Made by a program: the position numbers and the translations under genes. Positions 50,221-63,500 of a DNA stretch of 64,000 nucleotides are shown here, one piece after another. The notes under the pieces were generated by a model. That model saw only the letters and a program-made list of their open reading frames with translations, did no database searches and had not been told where the DNA came from. How positions within the stretch are numbered: position 1 is the stretch's first letter; each line of letters starts with the position of its first letter. Origin of the DNA: Otis tarda. Taxonomy: Eukaryota > Chordata > Aves > Otidiformes > Otididae. The stretch spans positions 199,715,553 through 199,779,552 of the forward strand of contig CM048552.1 in NCBI GenBank assembly GCA_026413225.1, read 5' to 3'.

Positions 50221-50538
50221 GGGCCTATAGGAAAGATGGGGGAAAACTCTTTAGCAGGGCCTTTTGTGATAGGACAAGGGGTAACGGTTTTAAAATAGAG
50301 GGAGGTAGATTCAGATTAGATATTAGGAAAAAAATTTTTACAAGGAGGGTGGTGGAACACTGGCACAGGTTGCCCAGAGAGGTGGTGGAAGCCCCATCCC
50401 TGGAAACATTCAAGGCCAGATTGGATGGGGCTCTGAGCAACCTGATCTAGTCAGGGATGTCCCTGCTCCTTGCCAGGGGGGTTGGACTAGATGACCTTTG
50501 AAGGTCCCTTCCAACCCTAACCGTTCTATGATTCTATG
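50221..50538 (+). mobile_element. CR1 LINE 3' end, plus strand (ORF2 C-terminus + tail)
   Basis: A 5'-truncated CR1 beginning at 'gggcctataggaaagatggg'. It contains the end of ORF2 ('ggcacaggttgcccagagag', 'gccccatccctggaaacatt', 'gagcaacctgatctagtcag', where TAG is the usual ORF2 stop), then the 3' UTR 'gttggactagatgacctttg' and two ATTCTATG units. It is close in sequence to the copy at 20918-21880. It sits tail-to-tail with the minus-strand CR1 at 50869. Confidence 0.93.
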
Positions 50539-50868
50539 TTTATCTTGAATGAGTGAGGGGAAGCGGCCCACGGAAGAGTCAGAGTGAGTCAACAAGCCAC
50601 GGGGACAGTGGGACATCCAGAGCTCACACCCTGGTTACGTGACAACCTCAGGGAAGAAAATTCCTCATCTTCATAGGCACAAGAAAATCCTGGGGAAAAA
50701 GAATGGTTATTACACTCTATAAAAAAAAAACAAGGAGGACTCTAAATTTTCCATTTATTTATATGATGCAGTTTCTGTAGCAATTGCACTATTTTTAATG
50801 CTTGACTAATTTTTTTTTTTTTGAGTGTGTTGATTCACACAAATTTCTGCAGAAGGTTTTCAGCGGGA

Positions 50869-51613
50869 GAGAATAGAATAGAACAGAACAGAATATTTCA
50901 GTTGGAAGGGGCCTACGAAGATCACCCAGTCCAACTGTCTGACCAATTCAGGGCTGACCAAAAGCTAAAGCATGTTGTTAAGGGCATTGTCCAAACACTG
51001 ACAGGCTTGGGGCTTTGACAACCTCTCTAGGAGCCTCTTCTACTGTTTGACCACCCTCTCACTAAAGAAATGCCTCCTAATGTCTACTTTAAACCTCTCC
51101 TGGTGCAGCTTTGAACTGTTCCCACACATCCTATCACTGGATACCAGAGAGAAGAGCTCAGCACCTCTTTCCCCACTTGCCCTCCTCAGGAAGCTGTAGA
51201 GAGCAATGAGGTCTCCCCTCAGTCTCCTTTTCTCCAAACTAGACAAACCCAGAGTCCTTAGCTGCTCCTCATAGGACATTCCTTCCAGCTCTGCCACCAG
51301 CTTTGTTTGCTTGAGAACTTCACACAGTAATCAAGGTGAGGCCGCACCAACACTGAATACAGCAGGATGATCACCTCTTTAGACCGGCTGGTTTATGCTG
51401 TGTCTGATGCACCCTAGAATGCAGTTTGCCCTCCTGGCTGCCAGGGCCCACTGCTGACTCACATCCAGCCTCCTACTGGCCAGCACCCCCAGATCCCTTT
51501 CTGCAGAGCTGCTCTCCAGCCACTCCTCTCCCAATTTATACTTCTGCCCGGTGTTACTCCATCCCAGGTCAGGATCTGGCATTTTGGCTCGTTAAATTTC
51601 AATGCTAACACAG
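50869..51613 (-). mobile_element. CR1 LINE ORF2 C-terminal part, different subfamily, minus strand
   Basis: The 3' end lies on the left: a run of GAATA/GAACA units (agaatagaatagaacagaac), then 'ttggaaggggcctacgaaga' and 'cagtccaactgtctgacc'. Rightwards the reversed ORF2 continues. A frame at 51297-51040 includes '[20 protein letters not shown]' and 'RFKVDIRRHFFSERVVKQ'. A frame at 51582-51379 includes 'KYKLGEEWLESS' and 'ERDLGVLASRRLDVSQQW'. Near 51600 is 'LKFNEPKCQILTWD', the equivalent of the '.KFN..KCKVLH.G' block. The element stops there, so it is 5'-truncated. The block order matches the CR1 at 20.9 kb, but the sequence and tail differ, which shows another subfamily. Frames are broken by shifts. 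Confidence 0.88.
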
Positions 51614-53689
51614 GAGGCACTAAACACCAAGGTTTCTTCAAACATCTCCTGTCACACTAAGGACTCAAAGCCCTTGAGCAGTCACGGGAAAGTGGAGAAA
51701 GCCGTTGTGTTTTAAGTCAGGTCATATTTATACATATATATGTGTATGTGTATGTGTGTGATTTTTATCAACATATATTTTTAATGTATATATAATACAA
51801 TACATATAATTATAATGTATAATAAATAAAATAATAAAATATCAAATAGCAGCAGCAGTCTTAAAAGGCATAGATGAAGCTAAATAAGAAATACTTCATG
51901 TTGACAGAAAGAAGAGGGAAAAATAACATGTTCTGTGAGCTCATTATCATTTGCAGGTGATTCTAATAAATCAAGTAGCAGAGTTAGCGTAGCAGGTCAG
52001 TGTATCCAGAACAACCACGCAATAAGAGAGGTTTCCTGACAATAAAAGGATGATTTTTGATTCAGGAATTTATTTTAATGGATATGATATGGCTAAAAGG
52101 CTACACAGAGTTTTGAAAATTGAAGGTTTGTTATAAATGGTGCACTTTGCAGACAGATGATTCTGTCAAACACAGTATATCTGGTTTGCAAGGGGCAGGA
52201 CGAAACTTTGAGTGAGGTATAACATTAACTGGCAGGACGGAGACAGAGCCTATCACCACAGTACACTTTTAAGTGAAGTGTGAAAAAGGAGGAAATTGAA
52301 AAGCTTTCAGACACTTTGCCATGACATTTAGGGAACTGAGACATAAAATTGTTGTTTCTTACACAGTACATTGCTATTTAGGGGTGACTGTGAAGTAAGA
52401 AGCACTGGGGACTTCCGTATCTCTGAAACTACTTGAGGAGAAAAATGGAGTTGTAGAAAAGAAATTACACTTCAGTGGCACTTGGGCAAACAAACCGACA
52501 ACTAATAAGACCCTAGAATTAGACTACTGACATAGGGCAACAAATCACTTTTCTTTATAAATAGCAATTGAAATATGACTGCTCTGCTTACATAGATCAC
52601 TACTGCACACTTTATATAATTTATTTGAAAGTAAAACTACTAGAACTGTTACAGAAATTTTTACAGCCTATTCTTAATGTATCTCTACAATAAGATGTAA
52701 CTGAGAAAAGGAAATCAATCCAGAAACAAAAAAAAACCTACAGAAATGAGAGTATGTACCAGTAACTTCAGGTAAAAGACAGGCACCAAGAATATAGTAG
52801 TTTTCCTAAAACAATCATTACTTTTTAAATGAAAAATTCAACATATTAAAGTGTATGGATTCATAACTGAGCAACTAAAGGAATTTAAGTATATCATCTA
52901 AAGTTATAGCAAGGAAAACAAATTGTAAAGAACTGTACTATCTGTCTTTAAAAGGCAGTTCAGTCTAATTTGGTGTCACAAGCACTAAAGTCTGAAACAG
53001 GTTTTCCTTATGCAGCTGTTTCAAACATCATTGGAATCTGAATTAAGGATAAATTAATGAAAGCATAAAAGGTTCGAGCGCTGCTTTCTCCCCTTTGCTT
53101 GGCAGTCTTTTGGATGCTGCACACCTTTTGCTGTGCTGTTTCTTTCCTTCCTTTTAAAATTTAGTCCAACCAGGTCTATTATATTGTAAATGGAATGGAA
53201 TGCTTTATTTGTACTCCTCAGCTTTGAGACCAGAAGTGGTTGTTCTAAACACTTTATCTAGTTTGTCTTATATGTAATCCATGTACGTGTATTTTTCCCA
53301 GAAGCTAAATTAGAGAACTGTGTTATTTTCTTGATACCTAATCTCATTTTAAGACTCTATTGCAATGGAAAATGTATCTCTTCACTACGCAATCTCTCCA
53401 ATAGGAGATTAACTTTATTGCTAGAAAATTACATCTGATTTCAAGGTTGAACGTGTATGACTTCAGCTTTAAGAGGCTGGTTCTTGTTATTCCTTTGCAC
53501 ATAAGGGAAAAGAAAAAAAAGGCTAACAGCAACACTACCAGTTACCTTTTCCTTAATACCTGTACTTCCATACTACAAAAAAAAAAAATTCTTACCCTTC
53601 TTATCATTAACTGGCATAATATGTGGAAATCTTAATACCGCAGCTGTGTCTTCAGAATCCCAAGTACTCACTCACTTTGTGATCTATCC
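51614..53689. other. Unique non-coding sequence
   Basis: About 2.1 kb with no gene recognised. It begins with a TA/TG microsatellite and AT-rich tract (listed). The rest is AT-rich sequence with short frames only. Confidence 0.55.
51726..51845. repeat. TA/TG microsatellite and AT-rich tract
   Basis: Alternating pyrimidine-purine sequence (tatacatatatatgtgtatg then tgtatgtgtgtg) is followed by about 80 bp made almost only of A and T (aatgtatatataatacaata and similar). A low-complexity tract. Confidence 0.85.
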
Positions 53690-53745
53690 CCTCCTTTTTG
53701 GACAGGGGACTCCAGAACTGAGGGCAGTACTGCAGTAGTGATCTT
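53690..53745 (-). mobile_element. Tiny CR1 ORF2 scrap, minus strand
   Basis: Reversed, about 50 bp encode LLQYCPQFWSPLSKKE (53691-53738). This aligns with the highly characteristic CR1 ORF2 block [15 protein letters not shown], seen intact at about 21352-21396. On the DNA level 'ggggactccagaactg.g.gcagtact' is shared. Flanking sequence (53650-53870) may be further diverged CR1. Confidence 0.7.
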
Positions 53746-56700
53746 CCCTGTGTAATGAATAGACCTGCACATCTATTAGACAACACGAGATGGACCTGTT
53801 CCCTTTGTTGGCCTGAGGGGAAAATGACTCCCTGCGGTTCAGAGCCATTTCTGCTATCTTGACTTTTTGACATTGATCTGCATTGCAGAGAGTAACAGAG
53901 GAACCTTAGTTACCAAGCAGGAAAAAGAAGCAATGACTAAGTCCTATCCCAAAATACCTTAATGGGCAAAAGGGGACAAAGAGTTGTGAGGGTTTCAGTC
54001 TAGTCCATATAACAATAATGAGATTAAATAGCTAGGTGCTATAGCTAATGTATTTAGAGTGGAAATGAGGTATACGTCTTTAACAGGGAGGATTACTAAC
54101 AACTCAAATCATTACCTAGAGATGAAGTGGATTCTCTAGCAAATATGAATTACTTGAACTAATTAATTACTTTAAGTTACTTTTAAAAAGGAGTGATTTC
54201 ATCTTTCTCATGGATTATCCACATGAATTAACAGGTAAAATGTTAGGAGCTGCTTTATAGAAAGGTCTCAAAATCACAATACTCCTTTCTGACCTTCAAA
54301 ACTATAAATTAGGGGAAAAAGATGACTGATAAACCCTACCCACCAGTAGGTAGGCAACAATGTGCTGATGAGTTAGCAATTAATAAGGTGGAGCTTATCT
54401 GCTGCTTAACTTGTGGGAAATTACAAAGTAAAAATGAACTAGCAATATACGTGCCAGTATTACTCACACAGTACCTTTACATGCACAAAAAAAACACTGC
54501 CTGTAACAGGCAGGCAGCCTAAATTCAGATTTAAAAACTCTGTACTGGAAAGATGTAGGGCTGAAAGATTTCTGTCATCATGGGATCACAGAACACAATC
54601 TAGCTGTTCATCATGAGAAAATGAAAAACCAAATGAAAACAGACTCTACAAATCAAGAGAGAAAGGTTCATGAGACCAAGGAGAAATATTAAGCAGCTTT
54701 ATCCGCGTAACCTGCCCTGTGTGGCTCTTCGTTGAATCTGTTGCATGCGGTGACTGACAGCTTCAGAAACATGGAGCTACTGAAGCATGAAGGCTTGGAC
54801 AGCTTTGGGGCACAAACAGAAGTTCTGCTGAAGCATCCTGCTCAATGGCACAGAGCACCTCCTGCATGGGCTGGAGTTGCTTCCAAAAGCCTCTTTGGGT
54901 ATAGCTAGTGGGTTTTAGCTCAGAATTTCACTACAGCTTGGAGACCACAAAGCTGCGTAACATCCTGACTGTAAACCTGCAGGAATGAGTTAGAGCAAAA
55001 TGAGTTTTATTCAGTTGCTTTCTTCTTGCTAAGTGAAGAAGAAAGTGTAAACCTGCTTCCTGGAAGTTCACGCTAATGCTGTGAAGTAGTAACATTAACA
55101 ATATAAACAAAAGAAGGTGTGAATTTACTAAATAGAGGTAGCGAGTTAGGATTTAGCCTTTACAGTGAGAAGAAATCTTTGGAATTTGTCTCAACAGTTC
55201 GTTTAGGAATCTAAATCCAGACTCTTTTTAAAAATTGTTTTTTTAAAACTATCTCATGGGTTTTGTGTTTGGGTTTTTCTTTTTTCTTGAGACTCAGATT
55301 TTCAACTGCTTAGGGTTGAGATATTTTCTGTCAAAATTGATGCAAACACAAGTAGCTTTCATTCTCTTTCTAAAAAATCACCAGGTGCTTGATGAATCCT
55401 CTAGGTATGAAATATAGTAGCTCAGTAGGTGACTAGAAGTGATTTATTTTTCCTTTTAAAATGGTGTAAACTTGATGTCAGTATGAGTAAAAGCCAGCTA
55501 ATGTAGCATTTCAATTTAGCAAAGCAAAGACCAAGTTAAGATGAGATGATACTTATCCCACTAATGACAGCATCTGGAAGACAAACCAGAAACAGAAATA
55601 CATTTTTGTACACAGAGTTAAATCTAGTAAATCTACTGCAAACTTGAGGTAGAAGAGGCAGAGATTTGAAAGCCCCGTGTGGAGCATGCAGATGGCAAGT
55701 ACAGCAACTCCCTGTAGAGATTCCTCTGTGGCTGGGGAGTGGGATCCTCGCGTACTGAAGATGAGGGTATTTCTGAATTGCTCTCCCACATGTATTTCAG
55801 CTTTCCTGAGTCCGGGAAGATAATGAAGGAGTCAGGCCTGTCCAGGTACTATGTACACAGCCCACTGTCTCCAATGAGACAGTCCCAGTATTTTTCTGCT
55901 ACTCACATTCTCTGTTACCCTCCAACACAGGAGATCTTACTAGCAAGAGTGGAAAACAGGGCTTTATTTGTTGGTGGTGGGTCACTGCAGCTCTCCAGCT
56001 AAGGTTGCCGAGTGAGAGGGCAATCGCCATGAGACAGACAGGTGTGTACTGATGGTTCATTGGAGAAGACACGTAGGTCTCCTCTTAAGCCACTCAGGAA
56101 AGAAAGTGGGCAACGGCACCCTTGCAGGAGGCCAGACAGCAATTCCTGTGCCATAAGTGTGTGGAAGATCAACCTTGGTGTTCAGGTTCTTGTTCTATCT
56201 CTCAATTCTTTGTGATGTTTTTTGATGTCTTATTCTTTCTCCATGCTGTTAGATTAGGACCTTCCTTTTTGATTGTTTTTCCTTCTCTTCTATCTTCTTT
56301 GTACACCCGGAGTGCTACACAGGAGCAATGCCTTGTTCCAATGAAGGCTTTGACACATCCGCCATAGCATCAACCCTTCCTTCTCACCTCCTGTGGTTTT
56401 GACTGTTACATCACCTGTTTCCTCTTCTGCTGGGTTGCATTTTTTGGTTTCAAAACTCTCTCAAACATGTATTAATAGTGGATTAAAGTCCATACAAGTG
56501 GTATTCTTTATTACAGAGACAGCTTTATCCCTAGTTACTAGGCTGGCTGCTATCAAATTATTTTGGAGCCCACATACCATAGACTATGCACCAAAGCATG
56601 CAAGGCTTTAAAATATTCCTCCTTCAGGCATCCAGAGATACACAGTGGTGACACGGAGAAAAAAAAAGATTTACTTTGAGTCTTTATTATTTTGAGTGAT

Positions 56701-57124
56701 AGAACACTGGGAAATGGTAAGTTACAGGAATTTTGGTCAGGAATTTAAAACATGAGAAACTAAAGTGGAATCCCTAACTCCTAATTTAGAGCAAATGAGC
56801 ATTTTCATTTTTCCTCACACTCCAGAGGAGCTTTTTGTAAACACCAGTAAAAATGCCTCATTATCCTCCTCCAAGTCTCTTACAACCTGTCCTGCCCTAA
56901 TGCCAGGAACAAACCACTTAATGACAAAACTGCTGCAGCAATGATTTTATTGCCATTCATGTTGTTTGATGTTGTGTCACTGATTCCTTGCACTCTCCAT
57001 CTGCTTCTTTCCATCTGTCTCATCTTAGATGGTAAAGTCTTGGAAAATAGAACTTTATTATTATTATTCTTTGAATAGCACTCTGCATCTCCTACTATGC
57101 TTGTTCTAGGAAGAAGAAAAAGAA
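53746..57124. other. Unique non-coding sequence
   Basis: About 3.4 kb without recognisable gene or repeat. The frames at 55739-56002 and 56122-56367 (plus) have no identifiable domain. A small GAA-rich run lies at 57108-57130. Confidence 0.55.
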
Positions 57125-57500
57125 GAAGGAAATGTAAAGGCGTTAGGACATTTGTACTGGATCACACCAAAGATCCATCTAAGCAAGTCTCCTGTTCCAA
57201 AACCAGCAGAGGAATAGAGCAGAACACAAGAGCAAAGCTAGTGTTGGCATCCAGATTTCAGCAATCTGAAGTTTTGGGACTTCCTAAGCTAGAGGTCCTA
57301 TTTTTGTTTTTAATAACCCTGGATGATGACATTTCCCAAACTAAACTTACAGTGTTCACATTATCCTGTGAAAATGAGTCCCACAGCTTAATTAGTCCTT
57401 CTGTGAGACAGTACTTTTTTTTTCATCTTATACTCCCTGCTGAACAGTCCCATTCTTTGCCTGCTTTGAAAAACTGTGACAGCAACAACAAGGTCAGTGG
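57125..57500 (-). mobile_element. Ancient amniote-type CR1 relic, minus strand
   Basis: The left part (actggatcacaccaaagatc, then catctaagcaagtctcctgt) matches the widespread reptile/bird sequence 'ggatcagaccaaaggtccatctagcccagtatcctgt'. The right part (aaaatgagtcccacagctta, then attagtccttctgtgagaca) matches 'tggcaatgagttccacagcttaattatgcattgtgtgaaaaagta' of the same family. Both occur in the order expected of an old CR1 3' region in reverse orientation. The copy is diverged. The open frame spanning it (57097-57525) is an accident of that sequence and not a gene. Confidence 0.7.
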
Positions 57501-60500
57501 TAATAAAATCTACATAAGGTGTTGAGACTGCAGTGTATGCTACCTGCCCAAACCTCTGTACTAAATGGAACCCCACTAATTTTGATGTGAATCTGTGAAA
57601 GTGCATTCCCCAATGTGGGAAGTTGTAGTATGAGTTCATCTTCAAAGATGTTGTGAAAATATTTGTCTGTTTCTTTAATGTGGGGATGATTTAAAAAAGA
57701 TATAGATATCTATAACGCTTCATTCTTGTGACAGAAACATTGACTTAGTATTTTCCACTAAGAATTTGTGAGTTTTGCAGGAATTGAAACTCAGATAAAG
57801 ATGAAACTATAAAAGATAAAAGATCAAATATTGTTTGTAGTTTAGGGGTGAGGTTTTTCAAGATACCTAAATGACTTGGAATTCACGCAAAAGAAAAAAG
57901 CCATTGTGTTGCACACCTTAAAACAAGGCAGATTTTAAGATTATGCTATGAAAACATTGCTGAGCACTACATTTAAGATTTGACTGTTCTGGAAATTATT
58001 ATGAAGAGCAAAAGTTTACATTCACCAATGACTTTCACAAACTTTAATCAATTGTGATCATTAGACCAAATGTCAAAGTTCCTTTCAAAGCTGTGGCGCA
58101 ACTGATGAAATTTTCAGGACAGATTACAGGCTCCCAAGAGTGTCACCTCTCACTAATCCCTATCAATGGCTATTTCACCAGTTTCAGGAGCCAATCTTTT
58201 GCTCTCATAGCACTCCTGCATGCTGTTATCTAAAAAGATGAAAAATCTAAACAAGGAAACCCTTTTGAAGGTTTCCTAATTAATTGCCTATGAGATAACA
58301 GCTCCACCTTTAAATTTTAGCAGTCAAAGTTCATTAGACTGGGAAAGGAAGAGGAGCAGGGGAGAGATGCTAATTCCTGCTCGTCAAGTCTGAAATGTTG
58401 CCTAAATGGCAGAATCTCAACTACAGTAAGAATTCCCATAAAAATGACAATTGATTTGTGAGAAAGGAAGAAGTACTTGCAATGAATAAATTGTCCATCT
58501 CTAAATTGTCTGATTTATCTCCAAAAATTCATATTTTGAATATGTTTTATTTTTTTTTTCTTCCCATTGGAGAATGCCTCAAGAACTGATACTGTTTCTG
58601 CTATGATTCTGATTTTTTTTTTTTAAGGGGAAACTGTTTTGTCTCTGATGAATAACAAGATCCATTTCATTGCCTTGCATTCATGTAAACCAACATCATG
58701 GAAAACCCTACAGGCTCTAATGGTGACCAAGCATCATTCTTCTGGCTTTCTTGTTTAAACCGGTCATTTCTTGCTTGTGCTCTGAATTTTCACTTGTTAA
58801 TTCAATATGAAGTAAAAATAATTCATACAACTGTGGTATACTGTACCATTTACACAACATTAGAAGAGTCAGGCTATCAAAAAACCTTGCCTATAAAGAT
58901 GAAATAACTTCTGTAATGAAAATTGGCTTAACAAAATGATCAAATATTAAGCCTAATTATAACAGAGAAGAGGGTATTATAAATAGAAATAATACTAAAA
59001 AGCAATGTAAATTTTATCACGAGCCATTGACTGGAAAGGTTTAAAAAAAAAAAATTGTGTGTTTTTTCCTAAAAATTTGCTGCTGTTTGAATGCCTGAAA
59101 ACTTAAATTCTTCTTAGTCAAATTCATCATTTCAAAACACATAAATAAAAGATTGATTTATCTCTGCATTGATCTTCTTCAGACACGTCCATTGTAAAAG
59201 CTAATAATTTCCCTGGGAAAGCTGCTTGTCTTTCACAGCTTGTGAGGTGTTCGGTGAAGATCATAAAGATATGCTTGACCTTTATTCTTAAAGAAATAGC
59301 ACTTGTCATTCATTTCTCTGTGCTCACCTTACAGGAACAGGAGCAGGGGATGTAAGGTTGTGTTTGAGGAGCCACAACTCAGTGTTTCCACTTTTCTGCA
59401 GCTTGTCTGACAGCATAGAGCCTCATTCAGTGCCTGTGCCACTCACCCCAGCCTTGTCACACTCATGAGCATGTGGGCACTGGTAGCCTCTCACACATGG
59501 GCACATGCCCAGCCTGGCACATCTAGGAAAGCAGAGAAGTAAAAAAAAATATTGGACTATCTCATTGTTTGCTGAGCTTTGGAGTTCTCAAAGCATGCTC
59601 AGGAGTGCAGGGAAAAGGGTCTTCTAGGCCAAGATAAAATATGTCTGGATATGTCAACAGTGTTAAAATGCTTCTGTATCTGAGCATTTTCTGGAATGAC
59701 TTCATGAGGAGCATTAGCCACAGCATTTTAAACACGGACCATCTGCCTTTCCCTGCACTCCTTTTTCTGCTATTGAGAGTAGGCAGTTTTGCAGAGACAC
59801 ATTACACTCTCAAATACTGTCCTAAGAAGTATCTGGGGGCTTGTGTTCCTTTCCTTGACGAGCACATTCAGAAGCATTCCTGGTGGTGAGAACACCTAAA
59901 GCCATCCTCTTATTTCTAAAAAAACCCCAAAAACTAAAGCCAAAATCAATGGCCTGCCCTTAGGAATACTAGAACCATTTGGAGGTAGCATCTTTGTTTA
60001 ATTCTTGACTAGCAGAAATTTATAGCTATGGTTTTATGCTACTCTTCTCCCAGAACAGTAGGTATTTCAGATGAACCAACACTTTCAGTACTCAAAACCA
60101 CAGCAATACATTCTCTGTGAATGTGGAGTCTAATAGCAATTGCTTTGCCAAAAGTTGTGCCATGAGACTTGTGTCTATAGTCAGCTTCTGGCCCAATAAA
60201 TATTTAATAATTTATGCAGTGTGGAACAGTTCCAGTTAAAGTGCAAGCAACAGAGCATAGCTAAGTGGATGTTTATTTGTTCTTAATAGACATATGTGAT
60301 TTAGTTCTACCAATGCTCTGAGACAGTAGATTGTGAGCAAACTCTGATCCAAGAGTTTTCTGTCCATCCTGCATCTCACTGTCTCAGAACCAATAAAAAT
60401 GTCCAAAGAGAAAGAACTGGGTAGGGGAAAATAAAACAAACAAACAAACAAACAAACAAGAATTAAGGGCTGATAGATTGCATTGGGAAAAAATTTGCAA

Positions 60501-63500
60501 TATTGCAATACATCTGTGTAGAAGAAATCAAAGACCATAGAAGAATAAAATAAATTTGCAGAAGGCTATTGAGAAATAAAAGATTTATTATATCTACTGG
60601 AATTAAAAATTTTGGGAAACATTGTTTGATGAAGTTGCTTAAGAGAGTTCCTTGAAACGTACCTAAGAGTAATAGAAAGAATGGGTGGAATTAAAATGCA
60701 AACTAACTTTCAGGAAAACAATACTTGCCTGTAAGATGGTCTCCAAAAAAAACCTAGGAGTCTCATTTTTGTGTTAAATTTGAACAAATAAAAAACATTT
60801 TTGTTGCTGTGTGAATCAAAGTAGGATAAGCCTAATTTCAAGTCTGTTGAAAACAACAACAGAAATTGTGTTTTCTCACAAAAAGTTTCCCATTGTTTTG
60901 AGGAAAAAAAAAATACCTTTTTCCATCAATTAAGTTTAGGTGAACATCTGAACAAATTATAACTTATTTGAAAAATGTAAAAATGAAAAAAAAATTGGGT
61001 GGAAAAAAACGAGTTCTAGAGTGAAGAAACTGTAAAATATGTGACATTTGTTTTGGTGCACACAAACCAGATTTTATATTTATACTTTTTTATTTACCCA
61101 GTTACAGAAGACTATTTCAACCCTTAATTTCAGTCAGATTGTCTTTAGACACCTAGGCAAAGCACTAGAAAATGCTCTACCAGAGACAATCTTCAGTGAC
61201 AGGAAAATCAATAGATGGCTCTCATTGTTCTTTTCCGGATTGCTATGCCTTTTATAGGTTAAAAAGACAAGATTTTAGCACTGGGGTTAGCAGAAGGCAC
61301 TTGGCTTGATTCTTATGCACTGTTGTGCCCCTTTGTTAGTGTCTGGACTGCAGTCCTGTACTAGGGTCCTCTCAGCATTTTGCCTCAGTCTCTGCCCACA
61401 TGTGCTGTGTGGTAATTTCTGCCCTCTGAACAGGCACAACCACTCCAGCCAGAAGCTCACATTTATTGCCTTTTCCCCCTGCTTTCTTCAAAGGTTTCAG
61501 ATAATGTTAACTTACATTAACCAATTCTGTGACTAAAAAGTCAAAACTGAATGTATTATTTTAGACACCTGTATCCATGCCTTAGAGATGCGACCTGGAT
61601 TTACCGGCACAGCTTTCTGAGCTGGTTACTCTGTGCAAAGGGTGGCTTTGCTGCTCACACCCTGCCTGGGTACAAGCACTGCTTGCACTCACCTGGAGTG
61701 GTTCCTGATGGAGTATGACCATGCAGCTCATTTCATCCTTTCGAGCAAGAAACACTTGGTACCATTGCTTCTTTCAGATGCCTTCATTTGCTATTGTTAT
61801 TGTGCTATGAGGTTACTTTGGCTGGAAAAATTATTAGTAAAGAGTTGTTTATGCACACAAGATCTTTGGGTGTTTACCAGCCTGCTTAGCTACTCCATTA
61901 CACTAGTTTTATGGAGATATGAACCAATTTTATTTGGTTTTTTTTCAGCAAAGAAGGAACAAACCAAGCCATGACAATCCCGTGATGATCTGTAAATTAC
62001 TGGGCACAACAGCAGATGCAGAGCACTCACCAGCACCCAGGGCAGCCAGACCTGCTGCCCAGACTTCAACAAGAGTTTCTTGAAGAGTTGAGGACAGATC
62101 CACATCTCAGTGGTTAATGAATCCTCCCTACCAGGCGGGCTGGAGGTGAGAGGAAATAACAGGCACTTCCATGTGATCCTACGGCAGTACAGAAAAGGTT
62201 TCATTGTTGTCAGTGAACACCAGACTGATGTACTGGAGAAAGCACACTTTTCTTACTGCTTACAGATCTATCTTTTCTGAGACAGCTTGATAACACCCAG
62301 GGTCATTCAGGCAAGTAAGGAGTATAAAATACCCTTTATCCTCATGTAAAGGAAGCCCAAGAGTTGTCTCAAACATACAGAGAAACACTATTTGGATACA
62401 ATTCTGGATTTCAAACAATCTAGCCAAAATAAGACAGGGACAGAAATCCAATATGGCACTCAAAGATCTTCCCAGCACGTTTATGACTAAATACAGCATT
62501 TGTGAGTGAAAAAGATTCTGCTCTCTTTCTTATTGGGTTTGGGTAGGTTTGACCTTGGACTAATAGCTATTTCTGTAGATACGACCTAGTGATCTAGCTT
62601 GTAAAATAAACCTGCCAGGCACAGGCTTAGGGTGGTGTGGGATCATTCATACTGTTTAATTTTAGGATGCCCTTTGGCACTAGGGCCCTCCTAGCCTATG
62701 TCCTGGAATAGACAGAAATACCACTGGTCAGGGACTGCTCCCTACTGACCCCATCCTAGGAGGAAAGGGCACAGGGTAAGCAATGCTGATGCAGGACGTC
62801 CTGAGGATCAGAGTCATCCTTTTCTATTTGCTAATAGAAACACAGCCCTTGAGTCTAGGACATGTGTGTGATCAAAATGGTTTAGTCAGACTTAATTGCC
62901 TTCTGTTGAATGTAGATGACTACCAGGTACATCAATTACTTTAAGAATAAGATTACATAAAGATTATTTTTTTTATTTTTGATGGGGTTGTGAAGCCAAG
63001 TGAAAGGCTATGATTTTCTAGAGTGATGGAAGTAAGAAGGCTCATCCTCTGCTTGAAGGTACCTGGTGAAAATGTAAAAAAATATACACTCCAAGAAAAA
63101 TCCTTTGGCAAAATTATGAGATTCTTAACACAAGCTCCATTTATTTGTTCATAGACTTGAACTTTTATAGGCAGAGTTATTAATTCACAGTAGTTTTCCC
63201 AACTGCTGAGATTTTCCATTTGGGAATATGAGTGAAATGCAAGATGTTCACAGTCACAATTGCTGTTGTATATTCATGAGAAGGGCTCAGAGTAGTGACA
63301 GCATTTGCACACAAAAATCCAACATATCAATGTTTTCCATAAGTACATAATTGATTGAGTCTCTCTATTCTTCATTTAAATGTATTTTAATCTTGGCTGA
63401 GCATTTCTACCACAAATGATTCCCTATGAAATTTGCTATTTCCGATCAAACTTTGAAAACAAAATTATTGACTTTGTGCTCTGTGTTAATAATAGATACA

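Noticed and set aside
57097..57525. 142-codon plus-strand ORF
   Set aside because: It runs antisense through an ancient CR1 relic and has no independent protein signature.
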